Shown here: one piece after another, positions 6,722-7,297 of the stretch
Layout of the letters: every line of letters begins with the position of its first letter
How positions within the stretch are numbered: the stretch's first letter is position 1
Source: CAZPZZ01 sp964591245
Lineage (GTDB): Bacteria; Acidobacteriota; Vicinamibacteria; Vicinamibacterales; UBA8438
Reading direction: 5' to 3'
Assembly (NCBI GenBank): GCA_964591245.1
Contig: CAZPZZ010000180.1
Span: 1-7,297 of the forward strand
DNA length: 7,297 nt
The notes under the pieces: generated by a model
Seen by the model: the letters and a program-made list of their open reading frames with translations, nothing else
What the model was told of the DNA's origin: nothing
Database searches by the model: none
Translations under genes and position numbers: made by a program

Positions 6722-7297
6722 GGCGTAGCGGTGGTATGTCTGCTTGATCGGCGGATTGCAATAACATCAAATCTTGGGGCGGATTACCCCGTGCCCCGGC
6801 GGCGACGAACGTACGTACGATGAAGCTAGGCGCGAAGTGTCGCCGAACGTAACGCTCGGAACAGTAGACGCCACACCGGTTCGTGCCGGGCTCGTTCTCG
6901 GTGGAAACGACGAGTTCTCCTGCGTGAAATTCCGCCCGCTCTCGTTCGGAGAGCGGGGCGAGACAGGCTTCTCCGTGTGTCGAGATGATGAGATATCCGG
7001 ATGGCCGGAGTATCCGTGCCATTTCTGCGACCCACTGTCGTTGTAATGGTTGTGGTAGGTGCGTGAATACCGAGAGCGCGTACACAAGGTCAAAACTATG
7101 TGTTCCGTACTGGTGGAGTGGCGGGGCGAGCTGATTCGTCTCGAATCGGGCGAAGGGAAGGTGTGTACGGCACCATGCCACGAGGTCGGCGTTGTAGTCA
7201 CATCCGTGGACCTCATCACTTCGATCAGCCCAGTGCCGAACCACGCGTCCACACCCGCAACCAAAATCGAGTACGCGTGTGACCTGGTGTGGAGAAA
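6693..7297 (-). CDS. Class I SAM-dependent methyltransferase, 5'-truncated
   Basis: The frame stays open to the right edge, so the N-terminus lies outside the window. A GTG at 7244 falls in the last residue of the SAM-binding motif and is not the true start. Motif I reads 'VLDFGCGCGRV' (7242-7274). The acidic residue ending strand 2 is the Asp in 'GCDYNADL' (codon 7197-7199). Motif IV is 'FDLVYALSVFTHL' (7056-7094), followed by the helix and strand 'ARILRPSGYLIIST'. This is the Methyltransf_11/25 type fold. Closely similar proteins often sit beside glycosyltransferase or polysaccharide genes, but nothing visible here fixes the substrate. The protein is probably cytoplasmic with no membrane segment in the visible part. 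Its stop lies 29 bp inside the PHP gene, so the two genes are co-transcribed. The C-terminal tail after about 6760 is Arg/His-rich and not conserved-looking. Confidence 0.9.
   Translation of the reverse strand, partial: SPHQVTRVLDFGCGCGRVVRHWADRSDEVHGCDYNADLVAWCRTHLPFARFETNQLAPPLHQYGTHSFDLVYALSVFTHLPQPLQRQWVAEMARILRPSGYLIISTHGEACLAPLSERERAEFHAGELVVSTENEPGTNRCGVYCSERYVRRHFAPSFIVRTFVAAGARGNPPQDLMLLQSADQADIPPLRHGTERHGER

Overview
The window looks like ordinary accessory chromosome from a free-living, GC-rich bacterium (about 60% G+C by eye). The gene content is an exported acetamidase/formamidase, a secreted PQQ-like beta-propeller, a secreted M28 peptidase, a family VIII-type serine hydrolase and an exported PHP-domain protein. 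This mix is common in soil and marine Acidobacteriota (Vicinamibacterales-like) and related heterotrophs. That taxonomic guess is inference from gene content; there is no rRNA, tRNA or marker gene to confirm it.

Layout. Six protein genes fill almost the whole window. (1) Positions 1-995, plus strand: C-terminal part of a beta-lactamase-fold serine hydrolase, cut by the left edge just before its catalytic Ser-x-x-Lys. (2) 1005-2123, minus strand: acetamidase/formamidase family protein with a signal peptide, ending 9 bp from gene 1. (3) 2258-3619, plus strand: secreted PQQ-like beta-propeller protein, divergent from gene 2 across a 134-bp regulatory gap that contains a small perfect inverted repeat. 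(4) 3707-4978, plus strand: secreted M28 zinc peptidase, 87 bp downstream of gene 3 and probably co-transcribed with it. (5) 5000-6721, minus strand: membrane-anchored or exported PHP-domain metallohydrolase of the CehA/McbA type with a C-terminal CBM11/CIA30-like beta-sandwich, ending 21 bp from gene 4. (6) 6693-7297, minus strand: class I SAM-dependent methyltransferase, cut by the right edge and overlapping the start of gene 5 by 29 bp.

How the genes fit together. Genes 2 to 5 all carry N-terminal export signals, and three of the predicted signal peptidase I sites leave Gln at the mature N-terminus. The visible theme is extracytoplasmic hydrolysis of small amides, esters and peptides, consistent with a scavenging heterotroph. 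No pathway links the genes convincingly. The methyltransferase and the PHP protein form a translationally overlapping pair, and the propeller and peptidase form a likely second unit. I saw no mobile element, CRISPR array, RNA gene, phage gene or defence system. There is no gap above 300 bp. I do not see clear evidence of a new biological system here; the findings below are modest.
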